Source: Paractinoplanes ovalisporus (lineage in GTDB: Bacteria > Actinomycetota > Actinomycetes > Mycobacteriales > Micromonosporaceae). Taken from it: a DNA stretch of 64,000 bases. Position 1 is the stretch's first letter. Each line of letters starts with the position of its first letter. Location of the stretch: NCBI RefSeq assembly GCF_016834655.1, contig NZ_JAENHP010000001.1:558001-622000 (forward strand), written 5' to 3'. Below, in pieces: positions 25,250 to 33,738 of the stretch. The notes under the pieces were generated by a model. It was not told where the DNA came from, made no database searches, and saw only the letters and a list, made by a program, of their open reading frames with translations. Made by a program: the position numbers and the translations under genes.

Positions 25250-25978
25250 TCAGAGGGTGGCCAGGCCGTGATCGCGGAACTGGGCCCGGGTGCGTTCGAG
25301 CAGCGTCTCGTCGGGTGGTTGGGTGTCGGCCAGCGGGAACGGCAGGCCCAGGGCCGCGTATTTCCGGGCGCCCAGGCGGTGGAACGGCAGCACCTCGACG
25401 CGCTCGACCGTGGGCACGTCGGCGGCGATGGCGGCCACCGCGTCGACGTTGTCGGGGGCGTCGGTCAGGCCGGGGACCAGCACAAAACGGACCCAGATGG
25501 GGATTCCGCGGTCGGCCAGGCGGTGGGCGAACCGTACGGTGGGCGCCAGGCTTCCGGTTCGGGTGACACGCCCGTACGTGGAAGGGTCGCCGCTCTTGAT
25601 GTCGAGGAGCACGAGGTCGAGCGTGTCGAGCAGAGCGTCGTCGGCCCGGGAGCCGAGGAAGCCGCTCGTGTCGAGGGCCGTGTGCAGACCCATCTCCTTG
25701 CAGCCGCGCAGGATCTGGCGGGTGAAGGCGGTCTGCTGCAACGGCTCGCCGCCGCTGACGGTGACGCCGCCGTGGGCGACCTTGAGGAAGCGCTCGTAGC
25801 GGCGGATCTCGGTGAGCAGGTCGGCCGAGTCGGTCGCGGTGCCGTAGCGGCGATATTGCGTGTCGGGGCTGTGGCAGTAGAGGCAGCGCAGCGGGCAGCC
25901 GGCCAGGAACGCGACGAAGCGCGTCCCCGGGCCGTCGACCCCCGTCGAGATGTCGTACGAGTGCAGGCTGCCGATCAT
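25250..25978 (-). CDS. pflA: Pyruvate formate-lyase-activating enzyme
   Basis: A 242-residue radical SAM enzyme. The 4Fe-4S motif CPLRCLYC (C28, C32, C35) and the SAM motif VTVSGGEPL are intact, and length and layout match PflA. It makes the glycyl radical on pyruvate formate-lyase. Its ATG overlaps the pflB stop (ATGA), so activase and substrate are produced together. Confidence 0.95.
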   Translation of the reverse strand: MIGSLHSYDISTGVDGPGTRFVAFLAGCPLRCLYCHSPDTQYRRYGTATDSADLLTEIRRYERFLKVAHGGVTVSGGEPLQQTAFTRQILRGCKEMGLHTALDTSGFLGSRADDALLDTLDLVLLDIKSGDPSTYGRVTRTGSLAPTVRFAHRLADRGIPIWVRFVLVPGLTDAPDNVDAVAAIAADVPTVERVEVLPFHRLGARKYAALGLPFPLADTQPPDETLLERTRAQFRDHGLATL

Positions 25979-28203
25979 CAGAGCGACCCGTGGAACGTCC
26001 GGGAGATGACGTCGCGCTGCTGCTCGGCGGTGAGCTTGACGAAGTTGACCGCGTAGCCGGAGACCCGGATGGTGAGCTGCGGATACTTCTCCGGGTGGAC
26101 CATCGCGTCCTCGAGCGTGGCCCGGTCCAGCACGTTGACGTTGAGGTGGAAGCCACCGGCGTCGGTGTAGCCGTCGAGCACCCCGACCAGGCCGTCGATC
26201 CGGTCGTCGCGGGAGTGGCCGAGCCCGTCCGGCGTGACGGTCGTGGTCAGCGAGATGCCGTCCCGGGCCGACGTGTAGGGCAGTTTGGCCACCGACAGCG
26301 CCGCCGCGACCAGGCCGTGCTTGTCGCGCCCGTTCATCGGGTTGGCGCCGGGAGCGAACGGCTCTCCCGCGCGCCGGCCGTCGGGGGTGTTGCCGGTGTG
26401 CTTGCCGTAGACGACGTTCGACGTGATCGTCAGGACGGACAGGGTGGGTTCGGCACCCCGGTAGGCCGGTTGGCGGCGGATCTTCGCCATGAACCGCTCG
26501 ACCAGGTCGACGGCGATCGCGTCGGCGCGGTCGTCGTTGTTGCCGAACGCCGGGTAGTCGCCGTCGATCGCGTAGTCGACGACCAGGCCGGTCTCGTCGC
26601 GCAGCGCCTTGACCTGCGCGTATTTGATCGCGCTCAGGCTGTCCACGGCGACCGACAAGCCCGCGATGCCGGTCGCGAGGAACCGGCGTACGGGGTGGTC
26701 GTGCAACGCCATCTCGAGACGCTCGTATGCGTACTTGTCGTGCATGTAGTGGATGACATTGAGCGCTTCGACGTACGTTTCGGCCAACCAGTCGAGCGTC
26801 CGGTCATAAGCGCGCATCACCCGCGCATAAGTGAGCACGTCCTCGTCGACCGGTTCGCTCACGAACACCTGATCGCCGCTCATCTCGTCCCGGCCGCCGT
26901 TGATGGCGTACAGCAGCGCCTTGGCCAGGTTGGCCCGCGCGCCGAAGAACTGCATGTCCTTGCCCACCCGCATGGCCGACACGCAGCAGGCGATCGCCGT
27001 GTCGTCGCTGTACGCGGGCCGGATCAGGTCGTCGTTCTCGTACTGGATGGCGCTCGTGTCCAGCGACACCTGCGCGCAGAACCGCTTGAACCCTTCGGGC
27101 AGCCGCGGTGACCAGAGCACGGTCAGATTCGGTTCCGGCGCTGGGCCCAGGTTGTACAGGGTCTGCAGGTAGCGGAAGCTCGTGCGCGTCACCAGCGGCC
27201 GGCCGTCGCCGCCCATGCCACCGATCGCCTCGGTCACCCAGGTCGGGTCGCCCGAGAACAACTGGTCGTACTCCGGGGTGCGCAGGAAACGAACAATGCG
27301 CAGCTTGATGACGAAGTCGTCGATCAGTTCCTGCGCGTCGCGCTCCGTCAGCGTCCCCTCGGCCAGGTCACGCTGCACGAAGATGTCCACGAACGACGAC
27401 GTGCGCCCGAGCGACATGGCGGCGCCGTTCTGCTCCTTGATGGCCGCCAGGTAGGCGAAGTACAGCCATTGGATGGCCTCGCGCGCGGTGGTGGCCGGGC
27501 CGGAGATGTCGTATCCATAGCGATCGGCCATGAACCGCAGCTCCTCGAGCGCGCGAATCTGCTCGGCCACCTCCTCCCGGTCGCGGATGACATCCTCGGT
27601 GGACCGCTGCGCACCCAGGGCGGCCCGGATCGTGCGGCGGTCGGCGATCAGCCGGTCCACGCCATAGAGCGCGACCCGCCGGTAGTCACCGATGATCCGT
27701 CCCCGCCCGTACGCGTCGGGCAGTCCCGTGATGATGTGCGAGCGCCGGGCGGCGAGGACAGCGGCCGGGTAGGCGTCGAACACGCCGTCGTTGTGCGTCT
27801 TGCGATAGCGACTGAAGATCGTCTTCACGGCGGGGTCGAGGCTGTACCCGTACGCGGCCAGGCCCGCCTGCACCATCCGCAGCCCGCCCTGCGGCATGAT
27901 CGCCCGGCGCAGCGGCGAACTGGTCTGCAGCCCGACGATGAGTTCGTGGTCGCGGTCGATCCAGCCCGGCGCGTGCGAGGTGATCGTCGACGGCGTGTGC
28001 GCGTCCACGTCGTAGATGCCGCGCCGCCTTTCCTCGGCGAACATGCGCGTCAGCTGCCGCCAGATCCGCTCGGTCCGGTGCGTGGGGCCGGCGAGAAAAT
28101 CAGAGTTCCCCTCGTACGGCTCCACGTTGTCCCGCACGAACGCGGCCACATCGATCGTGTCCCGCCAGGCCGTGCCCCGGAATCCGCGCCACCCCATCAC
28201 CAT
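25978..28203 (-). CDS. pflB: Formate C-acetyltransferase (pyruvate formate-lyase)
   Basis: A 741-residue glycyl-radical enzyme that cleaves pyruvate plus CoA to acetyl-CoA and formate. The catalytic Cys pair is C406-C407 ([14 protein letters not shown]) and the radical Gly is 716 in RVSGYAVNF. Length is close to the E. coli enzyme. ATG 28203 is preceded by AGGAGG five bases upstream, which fixes the start against an upstream frame extension. A DosR-like palindrome lies 56 bases upstream. In an otherwise aerobic actinomycete this suggests fermentation or survival under low oxygen. Confidence 0.97.
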   Translation of the reverse strand: MVMGWRGFRGTAWRDTIDVAAFVRDNVEPYEGNSDFLAGPTHRTERIWRQLTRMFAEERRRGIYDVDAHTPSTITSHAPGWIDRDHELIVGLQTSSPLRRAIMPQGGLRMVQAGLAAYGYSLDPAVKTIFSRYRKTHNDGVFDAYPAAVLAARRSHIITGLPDAYGRGRIIGDYRRVALYGVDRLIADRRTIRAALGAQRSTEDVIRDREEVAEQIRALEELRFMADRYGYDISGPATTAREAIQWLYFAYLAAIKEQNGAAMSLGRTSSFVDIFVQRDLAEGTLTERDAQELIDDFVIKLRIVRFLRTPEYDQLFSGDPTWVTEAIGGMGGDGRPLVTRTSFRYLQTLYNLGPAPEPNLTVLWSPRLPEGFKRFCAQVSLDTSAIQYENDDLIRPAYSDDTAIACCVSAMRVGKDMQFFGARANLAKALLYAINGGRDEMSGDQVFVSEPVDEDVLTYARVMRAYDRTLDWLAETYVEALNVIHYMHDKYAYERLEMALHDHPVRRFLATGIAGLSVAVDSLSAIKYAQVKALRDETGLVVDYAIDGDYPAFGNNDDRADAIAVDLVERFMAKIRRQPAYRGAEPTLSVLTITSNVVYGKHTGNTPDGRRAGEPFAPGANPMNGRDKHGLVAAALSVAKLPYTSARDGISLTTTVTPDGLGHSRDDRIDGLVGVLDGYTDAGGFHLNVNVLDRATLEDAMVHPEKYPQLTIRVSGYAVNFVKLTAEQQRDVISRTFHGSL

Positions 28204-28258
28204 GACAGCCTCCTGTTCTCCGGTTCCCAGCGTCGGCCACGCCCCACCGGTCACGGCA

Positions 28259-28272
28259 GGGCCGTTGGTCCC
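28259..28272. promoter_or_regulatory. DosR/DevR-like box between pflB and a small membrane-protein gene
   Basis: GGGCCGTTGGTCCC. Its reverse complement GGGACCAACGGCCC occurs at 32608-32621, upstream of the universal stress gene. DosR/DevR boxes have GGGAC-N-GNCCC half-sites and control hypoxia/dormancy genes, of which usp genes are classic members. The box is 56 bases from the pflB start and 57 from the small gene at 28330, so it could serve both. Confidence 0.6.
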
Positions 28273-28329
28273 ACAGGTGCCGGAACTTCTCCCCTGCCGC
28301 CGAGCCTTCACGAGCGGTGTGCTGGTGGC

Positions 28330-28461
28330 ATGACCAGGAAGAATGTGATCGCCTTCGGGGTGTCGGCCGCCTTCCCGCTGTTCGGCCTCGCGGCCACCGT
28401 CGCCGGGGCCGCGGTGCTGGCCAAGGCCGCGGTCACGGCCGTCGTGCGCCGCCGGAAATGA
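28330..28461 (+). CDS. Small hydrophobic protein, 43 residues
   Basis: [15 protein letters not shown], then a hydrophobic stretch and the basic end VVRRRK: one membrane helix flanked by positive charges. It has a modest SD-like GGTGG. Support comes mainly from context: it is divergent from pflB, with the DosR-like box 57 bases upstream, which mirrors the pflB spacing. There is no known family and it could be a chance frame. Confidence 0.45.
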   Translation: MTRKNVIAFGVSAAFPLFGLAATVAGAAVLAKAAVTAVVRRRK

Positions 28462-28705
28462 ACAAGGTCCGCGCGACGAACCGACGCCGATGCTGCCGCT
28501 GTGCTTAATCGGTTGACGGGTGGTGGATCACCCTGACAGCCTGCTGGGGCTCCGCGCGGCCGGCGCGGGCGTTCGGCAACAGCTCTGCATGAGGGAATGA
28601 AGCCTGTGATCTCGGTGCGCCCAGCGGCCGCCTGAGAACTTGCGCGCGGCCCGACGTCTCTTCGTCCGGTGAACGCTTCTTCATGCCCAGAGGTCTGTCT
28701 TGCTC

Positions 28706-29464
28706 ATGGATCACCGTATCCAGCAGTCCGTCGTTGCCAACCTGTCGTCCCGGCCCGCGCCGCTCGGCGTCGGCCCGTTCGTGATCGGGTTCGACCCCGG
28801 CACCGACAGCCCACACATCAACTACGCCACACCCCGGCCCGGTGCGACCATCACGCCGGGTGACGTCACCGACCTGGTGGCGGCCTTCCGGGACGCGGGC
28901 CGCAAACCCCGCCTGGAATACGTCACCAGCTGCGCACCCGGCCTGGAAGACCTGCTGACCACGGCCGGATTCCGCGTGGAGGAACGCCACGACTACCTGG
29001 TCTGCTCCCCCGGCACGCTCGCCACGGCGCCGGCGCCGGACGGCTTCCGGCTCAGCGAACCGGTCACCGACCAGCAGCGGATGGCCATGGTCGGCGCGCA
29101 GAACGAGGCCTTCGGCGGCGAGCCGACGGCCACCGACGCGGATGCCGCCCGCGTCCGGCGTCAGCAGGAGGCGGGCGGTGTCGCGGTCATGGCCGTCGAC
29201 GGTGACGGCACCTGCGCCGGGGGCGGCCAGGCCGTGCCGCCGAACGACGGGATCAGTGAGGTGGCTGGCATCGCGGTCCGTCCGCCGTTCCGTCGCCGCG
29301 GTCTGGCCGGCGCCATCACCGCGGCTGTGACCGGCCGGTTGTTCGCCACGGGCGCCGAGGTCGCCTGGTTGGAGGCCTCCGGCGAGGACTCCTGGCGGGT
29401 GTACGAGCGGGTCGGCTACCGGCCGGCCGGCAAGCGGCTCTACATCGCCCTGGACGCCGGGTAG
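28706..29464 (+). CDS. GNAT-family N-acetyltransferase
   Basis: A 252-residue protein. The C-terminal half is a GNAT domain: EVAGIAVRPPFRRRGLAGAI holds the acetyl-CoA pyrophosphate loop (RRRGLAG), followed by SWRVYERVGYRPAGKRLY. The N-terminal half (about 110 residues) has no recognised motif and may be a second, degenerate GNAT-like fold. ATG 28706 is chosen (SD AGAGGT), two codons after a TTG. A strong hairpin follows the stop. Substrate unknown. Confidence 0.85.
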   Translation: MDHRIQQSVVANLSSRPAPLGVGPFVIGFDPGTDSPHINYATPRPGATITPGDVTDLVAAFRDAGRKPRLEYVTSCAPGLEDLLTTAGFRVEERHDYLVCSPGTLATAPAPDGFRLSEPVTDQQRMAMVGAQNEAFGGEPTATDADAARVRRQQEAGGVAVMAVDGDGTCAGGGQAVPPNDGISEVAGIAVRPPFRRRGLAGAITAAVTGRLFATGAEVAWLEASGEDSWRVYERVGYRPAGKRLYIALDAG

Positions 29465-29469
29465 TCACC

Positions 29470-29509
29470 CCGCGGGCGGCCGCCGTCGTCGTACGGAGGC
29501 CGCCCGCGG
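29470..29509 (+). terminator. GC-rich hairpin terminator after the GNAT gene
   Basis: Perfect 12-bp stem CCGCGGGCGGCC / GGCCGCCCGCGG with a 16-nt loop, five bases after the stop. There is no U-tract, as is common for actinobacterial terminators. Confidence 0.75.
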
Positions 29510-29524
29510 CTTGGCACTCCGATC

Positions 29525-29764
29525 GCTCATCCCAGTGCACGAATCAAACGCTCACCGCACGCACGAAGCCAAACGCTCACCGCACGCACGAGCGAACGCT
29601 CACCGCACGCACGAGCGAACGCCCACCCCGTGCACGAACCAAACGCCCACCCCGTGCACGAACCGAACGCTCATCTCGTGCACGAACCGAACGCTCATCG
29701 CGTGCACGAACCGAACGCTCATCGCGTGCACGAACCGAACGGTCATCGCGTGCACGGACGGCGG
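29525..29764. repeat. 24-bp tandem repeat array in intergenic DNA
   Basis: About ten head-to-tail units beginning GCTCA(T/C), e.g. GCTCATCGCGTGCACGAAC followed by CGAAC. Starts are at 29525, 29550, 29575, 29598, 29621, 29645, 29669, 29693, 29717 and 29741. Early units are 23-25 bp and more diverged; the later ones are exactly 24 bp. Because 24 is a multiple of three, frames through it stay open and read as an octapeptide repeat (HEPNAHRV), but no start/SD supports translation. It fills most of the 340-base gap before the oxidoreductase gene. Confidence 0.9.
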
Positions 29765-29804
29765 CCGCCTCGTGCGCGGACGGGCATGGGGTCAGAATCG
29801 GGGG

Positions 29805-30827
29805 ATGAAGGCCATCATCTACAGCGACAACGGCGGGCCCGAGGTGCTTCAGCTCGTCGACCGGGACGTGCCGGAACCGGGCCCGGGTGAGGTGCTCGTC
29901 CGCGTGGCCGTGTCGGGCGTCAACCCGACGGACTGGAAGACCCGGGCCGGTGCCACCAACCCGAAACAGTTCCCCGAGGTCACGCCCCACCTCGACGGGG
30001 CCGGCGTGATCGAGGAGGTGGGTGACGGGGTCGACGCAGCGCGGATCGGCCAGCGGGTCTGGCTGTTCATGGCCACCGCGGGCCGCCCGACCGGGACCGC
30101 CGCCGAATACACCGTCGTGCCCGCCGACCGGGCCGTCCCGCTCCCGGAGGCGGCGGGCTTCGAGCTGGGCGCCTCGCTCGGCGTGCCCGCCCTCACGGCC
30201 CACCGCGCGCTCACCGTCGCCGAGGACGGGCCGAACCGGCTGCGCCCGGGTGCCCTCGACGGCAAGGTGGTGCTGGCCGCGGGCGGGGCGGGCGCGGTCG
30301 GGCACGCGGTGATCCAGCTCGCGCGGTGGGCCGGGGCCACGGTCATCAGCACGATCAGCGGGCCCGAGAAGGCGCGGCTGGCCGTCGACGCGGGCGCCCA
30401 TCACGTCGTCAACTACCGCGAGGGTGACCCGGTGGCCGAGATCCGCGGCCACGCCCCGGACGGCGTCGACATCGTCGCCGAGGTCGCGCTGGGGGCCAAC
30501 CTCGCGCTCGACCTGGCCGTCCTGCGTACGCGGGGCACGATCGCCACGTACGCGAACGACGGCGGCAAGGCGGTCGAGCTGGACGTGCGGCAGAACATGA
30601 ACCTGAACACACGCTTCCAATTCTTGGTGCTCTACACGGTTGGCGCGCAGGCCCTGACCGCAGCCGCCGAGGACGTCGCGGCGGCGGTCGGCGACGGCGC
30701 GCTGCCGGTGGGCGAGGAGCACGGCCTGCCGCTGGTCCGGTTCCCGCTCGAGGGAACGGCCGACGCGCACCGGGCGGTCGAGAGCGGAACGGTCGGCAAG
30801 GTACTGGTGGACGTCAGCCCGACCTGA
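29805..30827 (+). CDS. Quinone oxidoreductase / zinc-less medium-chain dehydrogenase
   Basis: A 340-residue MDR-superfamily protein. The N-terminal GroES-like domain is MKAIIYSDNGGPEVLQL, VSGVNPTDWKTRAG; the Rossmann loop is AAGGAGAVGHAVIQLA. The catalytic-Zn cysteine pattern is absent, as in QOR-type NADPH:quinone reductases. I start at ATG 29805, where homology begins; the upstream open frame is the tandem repeat. The C-terminal codons and stop lie inside an 18-bp repeat array shared with the convergent lycopene cyclase gene. Confidence 0.92.
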   Translation: MKAIIYSDNGGPEVLQLVDRDVPEPGPGEVLVRVAVSGVNPTDWKTRAGATNPKQFPEVTPHLDGAGVIEEVGDGVDAARIGQRVWLFMATAGRPTGTAAEYTVVPADRAVPLPEAAGFELGASLGVPALTAHRALTVAEDGPNRLRPGALDGKVVLAAGGAGAVGHAVIQLARWAGATVISTISGPEKARLAVDAGAHHVVNYREGDPVAEIRGHAPDGVDIVAEVALGANLALDLAVLRTRGTIATYANDGGKAVELDVRQNMNLNTRFQFLVLYTVGAQALTAAAEDVAAAVGDGALPVGEEHGLPLVRFPLEGTADAHRAVESGTVGKVLVDVSPT

Positions 30828-30916
30828 AGCGTCAGCCCGACCTGAAGCGTCAGCCCGACCCGAAGCGTCAGCCCGGCCCGAAGCATCAGCCGACCTGAAG
30901 CGTCAGCCCGGCCTGA
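30813..30916. repeat. 18-bp tandem array carrying the stop codons of both convergent genes
   Basis: Six units of GTCAGCCCGACCTGAAGC start at 30813, 30831, 30849, 30867, 30885 and 30902 (one is 17 bp; the last is partial). TGA in the first unit is the oxidoreductase stop (30825-30827). TCA in the last unit is the lycopene cyclase stop on the minus strand (30903-30905). The unit therefore encodes a stop on each strand. Confidence 0.9.
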
Positions 30917-32063
30917 GACGGTCGACGAAGTCCCCCGCCGCTGCTCGCATCATGGGCAGCAGCGGGGACGACCCCATCAGGCGCAGATCCTCGGTGACCG
31001 AGGTGGTGCCGTCGAGGAAACGCAGCACCCGGTCGGGCGGGTTGCGGTCGAAGAGCCGGTCGAAGAACGCCACCCCGTCGACCAGCCCCCGGTCGAGGGC
31101 GCGCAGCTGCACGGCGTCCATCCACAGGTGGCGGGCCGGATAGGGCGGTTCCGGCAGCGGCGGGCGGCCGGCGGCGACCTCGCGGGCGATCCGGTCGGCC
31201 TGACGGGCCATCGCCGAGAACGTGAATCCGGTCGACGGGCGGGTGGCGCCGCCCGCGGTGCCGAGCCGGACCACGCGCGGGGACGGCCGGGATTCGAACG
31301 GACCGTCGGTCATCGGAATGACACCGTCCTCGACCTCGCGGACCTGCATCGCGGCCACGTTGAGGCCGAGCAGGTCGCAGTAGCGGCGCAGCGCCACGTC
31401 GTACTCGCGGTCGCCGAGCCGCGCCGGGGAGAACTCGGTGTATTCCACCAGCGCGAACCGGTCGCTGACGGGAAGCACGTACCCGAACGACACGCCGCGC
31501 GCGGGTTGCGGCGTCCGGAAGTCCATCAGCACGGCCCGGCCGGGATCGAACACGGGCCGGTCCGACTCCAGCCACCAGCCACGGAAGTGCTGCAACCAGT
31601 TCGTGCGGCCGGCCCGGCGCGGGGGCCGCGGTCGAGAATCAAGAGCCCAGTTCGCCCGTACGAGCGGAGTCCCGTCCGGGTCGGCGACGAGCACCCGTTC
31701 CCCGTCGTCGGTCACACTGCCGGCGGGCGCGGTGATCCGGACCGCGTCGGCGCTGCGGTCGGCCAGCTCATAGAGGGGGGCCGACCGCAGCATCGCGTAG
31801 CGCAGCGGCTGCAACCGCAGGGCACGGCGTCCGGCCGGTGTCACCACGTCGACCTCGTCCCAGCTCGCGCTCAGCAACGGGTCGAGGAACGTGCCGGGTG
31901 AACCCCAGAACGCCCACGTGCGGTCCTGGCCGCGCTTGTGCACCGGGTCGACGACCGCCACCCGTACGCGGGAACGCATTTGCCGGCCCAGTGCGGCGAG
32001 CACGAGGGAGGCCGCGCCGCCGCCACCGACCAGCACGATGTCGGCGTCGACGGGTGAACTCAC
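30903..32063 (-). CDS. crtY: Lycopene cyclase (CrtY/CrtL-type)
   Basis: A 386-residue flavoprotein with GTG start. The N-terminal FAD motif is IVLVGGGGAASLVLAAL. Conserved cyclase segments include RTWAFWG, WLQHFRGWW, VLMDFRTPQ and GGATRPSTGFTFS. It would cyclise lycopene ends to beta-ionone rings at the membrane. No phytoene synthase or desaturase is adjacent, so the rest of the carotenoid pathway must be elsewhere. The stop lies in the 18-bp repeat array. Confidence 0.92.
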   Translation of the reverse strand: MSSPVDADIVLVGGGGAASLVLAALGRQMRSRVRVAVVDPVHKRGQDRTWAFWGSPGTFLDPLLSASWDEVDVVTPAGRRALRLQPLRYAMLRSAPLYELADRSADAVRITAPAGSVTDDGERVLVADPDGTPLVRANWALDSRPRPPRRAGRTNWLQHFRGWWLESDRPVFDPGRAVLMDFRTPQPARGVSFGYVLPVSDRFALVEYTEFSPARLGDREYDVALRRYCDLLGLNVAAMQVREVEDGVIPMTDGPFESRPSPRVVRLGTAGGATRPSTGFTFSAMARQADRIAREVAAGRPPLPEPPYPARHLWMDAVQLRALDRGLVDGVAFFDRLFDRNPPDRVLRFLDGTTSVTEDLRLMGSSPLLPMMRAAAGDFVDRLRPG

Positions 32064-32153
32064 CGCTAGAGCCTGCCACGCGACCCTCGCCCCGGCCGCG
32101 ACCGGGGTTGGCCGGCGGTCTCGACGCCACAGTTCGACACCGGCTGGGGCGAG

Positions 32154-32549
32154 TCATGCCACCGGATGCCGCTCGGAACGCACGACGACAACCGGGCACG
32201 GCGCGTCCCGGACGACCTCGCCCCCGACGACCAGCATCTCGGCGGTGCGCGAGGACTCCAGTAGCCGGGGCAGCAGCGGGCCGATCAGCGTGTCGGTCCA
32301 GATGTCGGCGTCGGGGGCCAGGGCGCGGGCCCGCTGGTAGGCGTCGTCGACGACCGCGGCCGCGAGGACCCGGGCCACGTCGACGTCCTCGTTGCCGATG
32401 TCGAACTGCGACTCGCGCCGGTCCCAGGTGTAGGCGTGCACGATCCGCAGCGCGCACCCGCGAATGCTCGCCTCCGAGGCGGCCCACTCGACGGCGGCGC
32501 TGCCGCACGGCATCCCATCGGTGGCGACCACAATGACCCGCTCGCTCAT
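32154..32549 (-). CDS. Universal stress protein with shortened ATP loop
   Basis: A 131-residue UspA-fold protein (VIVVATDGMPCGSAAVEWA; late strand APCPVVVVRS). Nucleotide-binding Usps carry G-2x-G-9x-G(S/T) between the last strands. Here LVVGG (106-110) runs almost directly into EVVRDAPCPV, so about a dozen residues including the GS are missing. It probably does not bind ATP in the usual way. The DosR-like 14-mer lies 59 bases upstream of the ATG. Confidence 0.85.
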   Translation of the reverse strand: MSERVIVVATDGMPCGSAAVEWAASEASIRGCALRIVHAYTWDRRESQFDIGNEDVDVARVLAAAVVDDAYQRARALAPDADIWTDTLIGPLLPRLLESSRTAEMLVVGGEVVRDAPCPVVVVRSERHPVA

Positions 32550-32589
32550 GCCGCCATCCTTCAGCCGGCGGTCACGTCACGGCAGAGCG

Positions 32590-33120
32590 TCAGGTCCCGG
32601 CCCGGTCGGGACCAACGGCCCTTTCGAAGAGCAGCTCGGTTCCGTCCTCCTCGTCCCACTGCTCCCCCACGTGCGCGAAGCCGAACCCGGCGATCGTCGC
32701 CAGCGAGGCGTCGTTGCCGGGGCTGATGCTCGCCCGTACGGTGCGCACTTCGGGTTCGGAGGCGGCCCAGCGCAGCAGCTCGGTGACCATCGCCTTGGCG
32801 AACCCCCGGCGCCGGAAGGCCGGATCGGTGCTGTAACCCATCTCGACCATGCCGTCCGCGTCGGGCGGGCCGTGGAAGCCGCCCGAGCCCACCACCGTGC
32901 CGTCGGGGACGGACACCGCCGCCCGCGCGATCCAGTCGGCCGCCCGCGGGTCCCCGGCGATCTGGTCGAGCCGCATCCGCCACAGCCACGTCACCTCGTC
33001 GGAGAGGAACCATTCCCCCAGAGGTACGCCGGTGGCCGCGCGGGCCTTGTCGAGATCACCCGCGAGCAGCGCCTCGAGCGCGACCGGAGACAGGGGCACA
33101 AACCGGACCGTCGGATTCAC
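32590..33120 (-). CDS. GNAT-family acetyltransferase (RimJ/RimL-like)
   Basis: A 176-residue GNAT protein: VSVPDGTVVGSGGFHG, GYSTDPAFRRRGFAKAMV (acetyl-CoA loop RRRGFA), and ISPGNDASLATIAGFGF near the C-terminus, typical of the RimJ/L branch that acetylates protein N-termini or small amines. GTG 33120 is used, with an SD (AGGGGG) just upstream and the NUDIX stop eight bases before it. The two are probably one operon. The DosR-like box for the downstream usp gene overlaps its final codons. Confidence 0.87.
   Translation of the reverse strand: MNPTVRFVPLSPVALEALLAGDLDKARAATGVPLGEWFLSDEVTWLWRMRLDQIAGDPRAADWIARAAVSVPDGTVVGSGGFHGPPDADGMVEMGYSTDPAFRRRGFAKAMVTELLRWAASEPEVRTVRASISPGNDASLATIAGFGFAHVGEQWDEEDGTELLFERAVGPDRAGT
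32608..32621. promoter_or_regulatory. DosR/DevR-like box upstream of the universal stress gene
   Basis: GGGACCAACGGCCC, the exact reverse complement of the 14-mer at 28259 (also the following T/A matches). It lies 59 bases before the usp ATG, within the last codons of the GNAT gene. Confidence 0.55.
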
Positions 33121-33128
33121 GTCCCCCT

Positions 33129-33587
33129 TTATATCCGGGCGCTCACCCGCACGCAGATCTCGGCGTCCAGCGCGGCCATGTCCGGGAGCGGGGTGCCGTC
33201 CCACCAGAGCAGGCAGGCAATCTCGTCGGTCGGGACGAACGGTGTGCGTACGGGCTGGGTGGCGGTGTAGACGGCCGCGTATTCGAGGCGCCGGTCGGGC
33301 ATCAGCCGGAACTTGGCCCGGCCCGCGTAGAGCAGACTGGGCTCAGGCTGGCCGGTCTCCTCGGCGAACTCGCGCAGCGCCGCCTGCCTCGGGGTCTCGC
33401 CGGGATCGAGCATGCCGCCCGGCAGTTCCCACTGCCGGCGGGCCCGGTTCAGCACGAGCAGCGTCAGGCCGTGGTGCCGGGCCACGACAAGCGCGAGCGG
33501 GAGCGGAATGCCGTCGTCGCGGCGGGTCACGTCGGCCTCGGTGCCCGCGGTGAACTCCAGCAACTCGTTGCCCGCCGCGTCGGCCAC
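33129..33587 (-). CDS. NUDIX hydrolase
   Basis: A Nudix box GGMLDPGETPRQAALREF followed by AEETGQ matches Gx5Ex7REUxEExGU in full, so a pyrophosphatase acting on nucleoside-diphosphate-linked substrates is expected. The start is uncertain. GTG 33587 (VADAAGNELLEF) gives 152 residues and follows in-frame sequence that still looks conserved (SIRW), so translation might begin a few codons earlier at a non-standard codon. It is followed at eight bases by the GNAT gene. Confidence 0.85.
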   Translation of the reverse strand: MADAAGNELLEFTAGTEADVTRRDDGIPLPLALVVARHHGLTLLVLNRARRQWELPGGMLDPGETPRQAALREFAEETGQPEPSLLYAGRAKFRLMPDRRLEYAAVYTATQPVRTPFVPTDEIACLLWWDGTPLPDMAALDAEICVRVSARI

Positions 33588-33738
33588 CCATCGGATGCTG
33601 TCACTGGTAGGGTTCGGCGGCAACCGCGACCCGAGGAGGTGAGACCGATCAACGCTGCAGGTGGTCGGGTGCTCCCCCGGGTGAACGCGTTCGTTCAGCC
33701 CTGAGGAGTGCCCCAACGGCATTTCGGAAGGGCACGTC

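Noticed and set aside
28505..28990. A 161-residue minus-strand frame over the GNAT gene start
   Set aside because: Antisense to a conserved GNAT gene; composition looks non-coding.
29525..29804. An N-terminal extension of the quinone oxidoreductase made of octapeptide repeats
   Set aside because: Open only because the DNA unit is 24 bp. No start with SD, and homology begins at ATG 29805.
30903..32063. A carotenoid biosynthetic cluster around lycopene cyclase
   Set aside because: No phytoene synthase, desaturase or prenyltransferase nearby; the gene stands alone.
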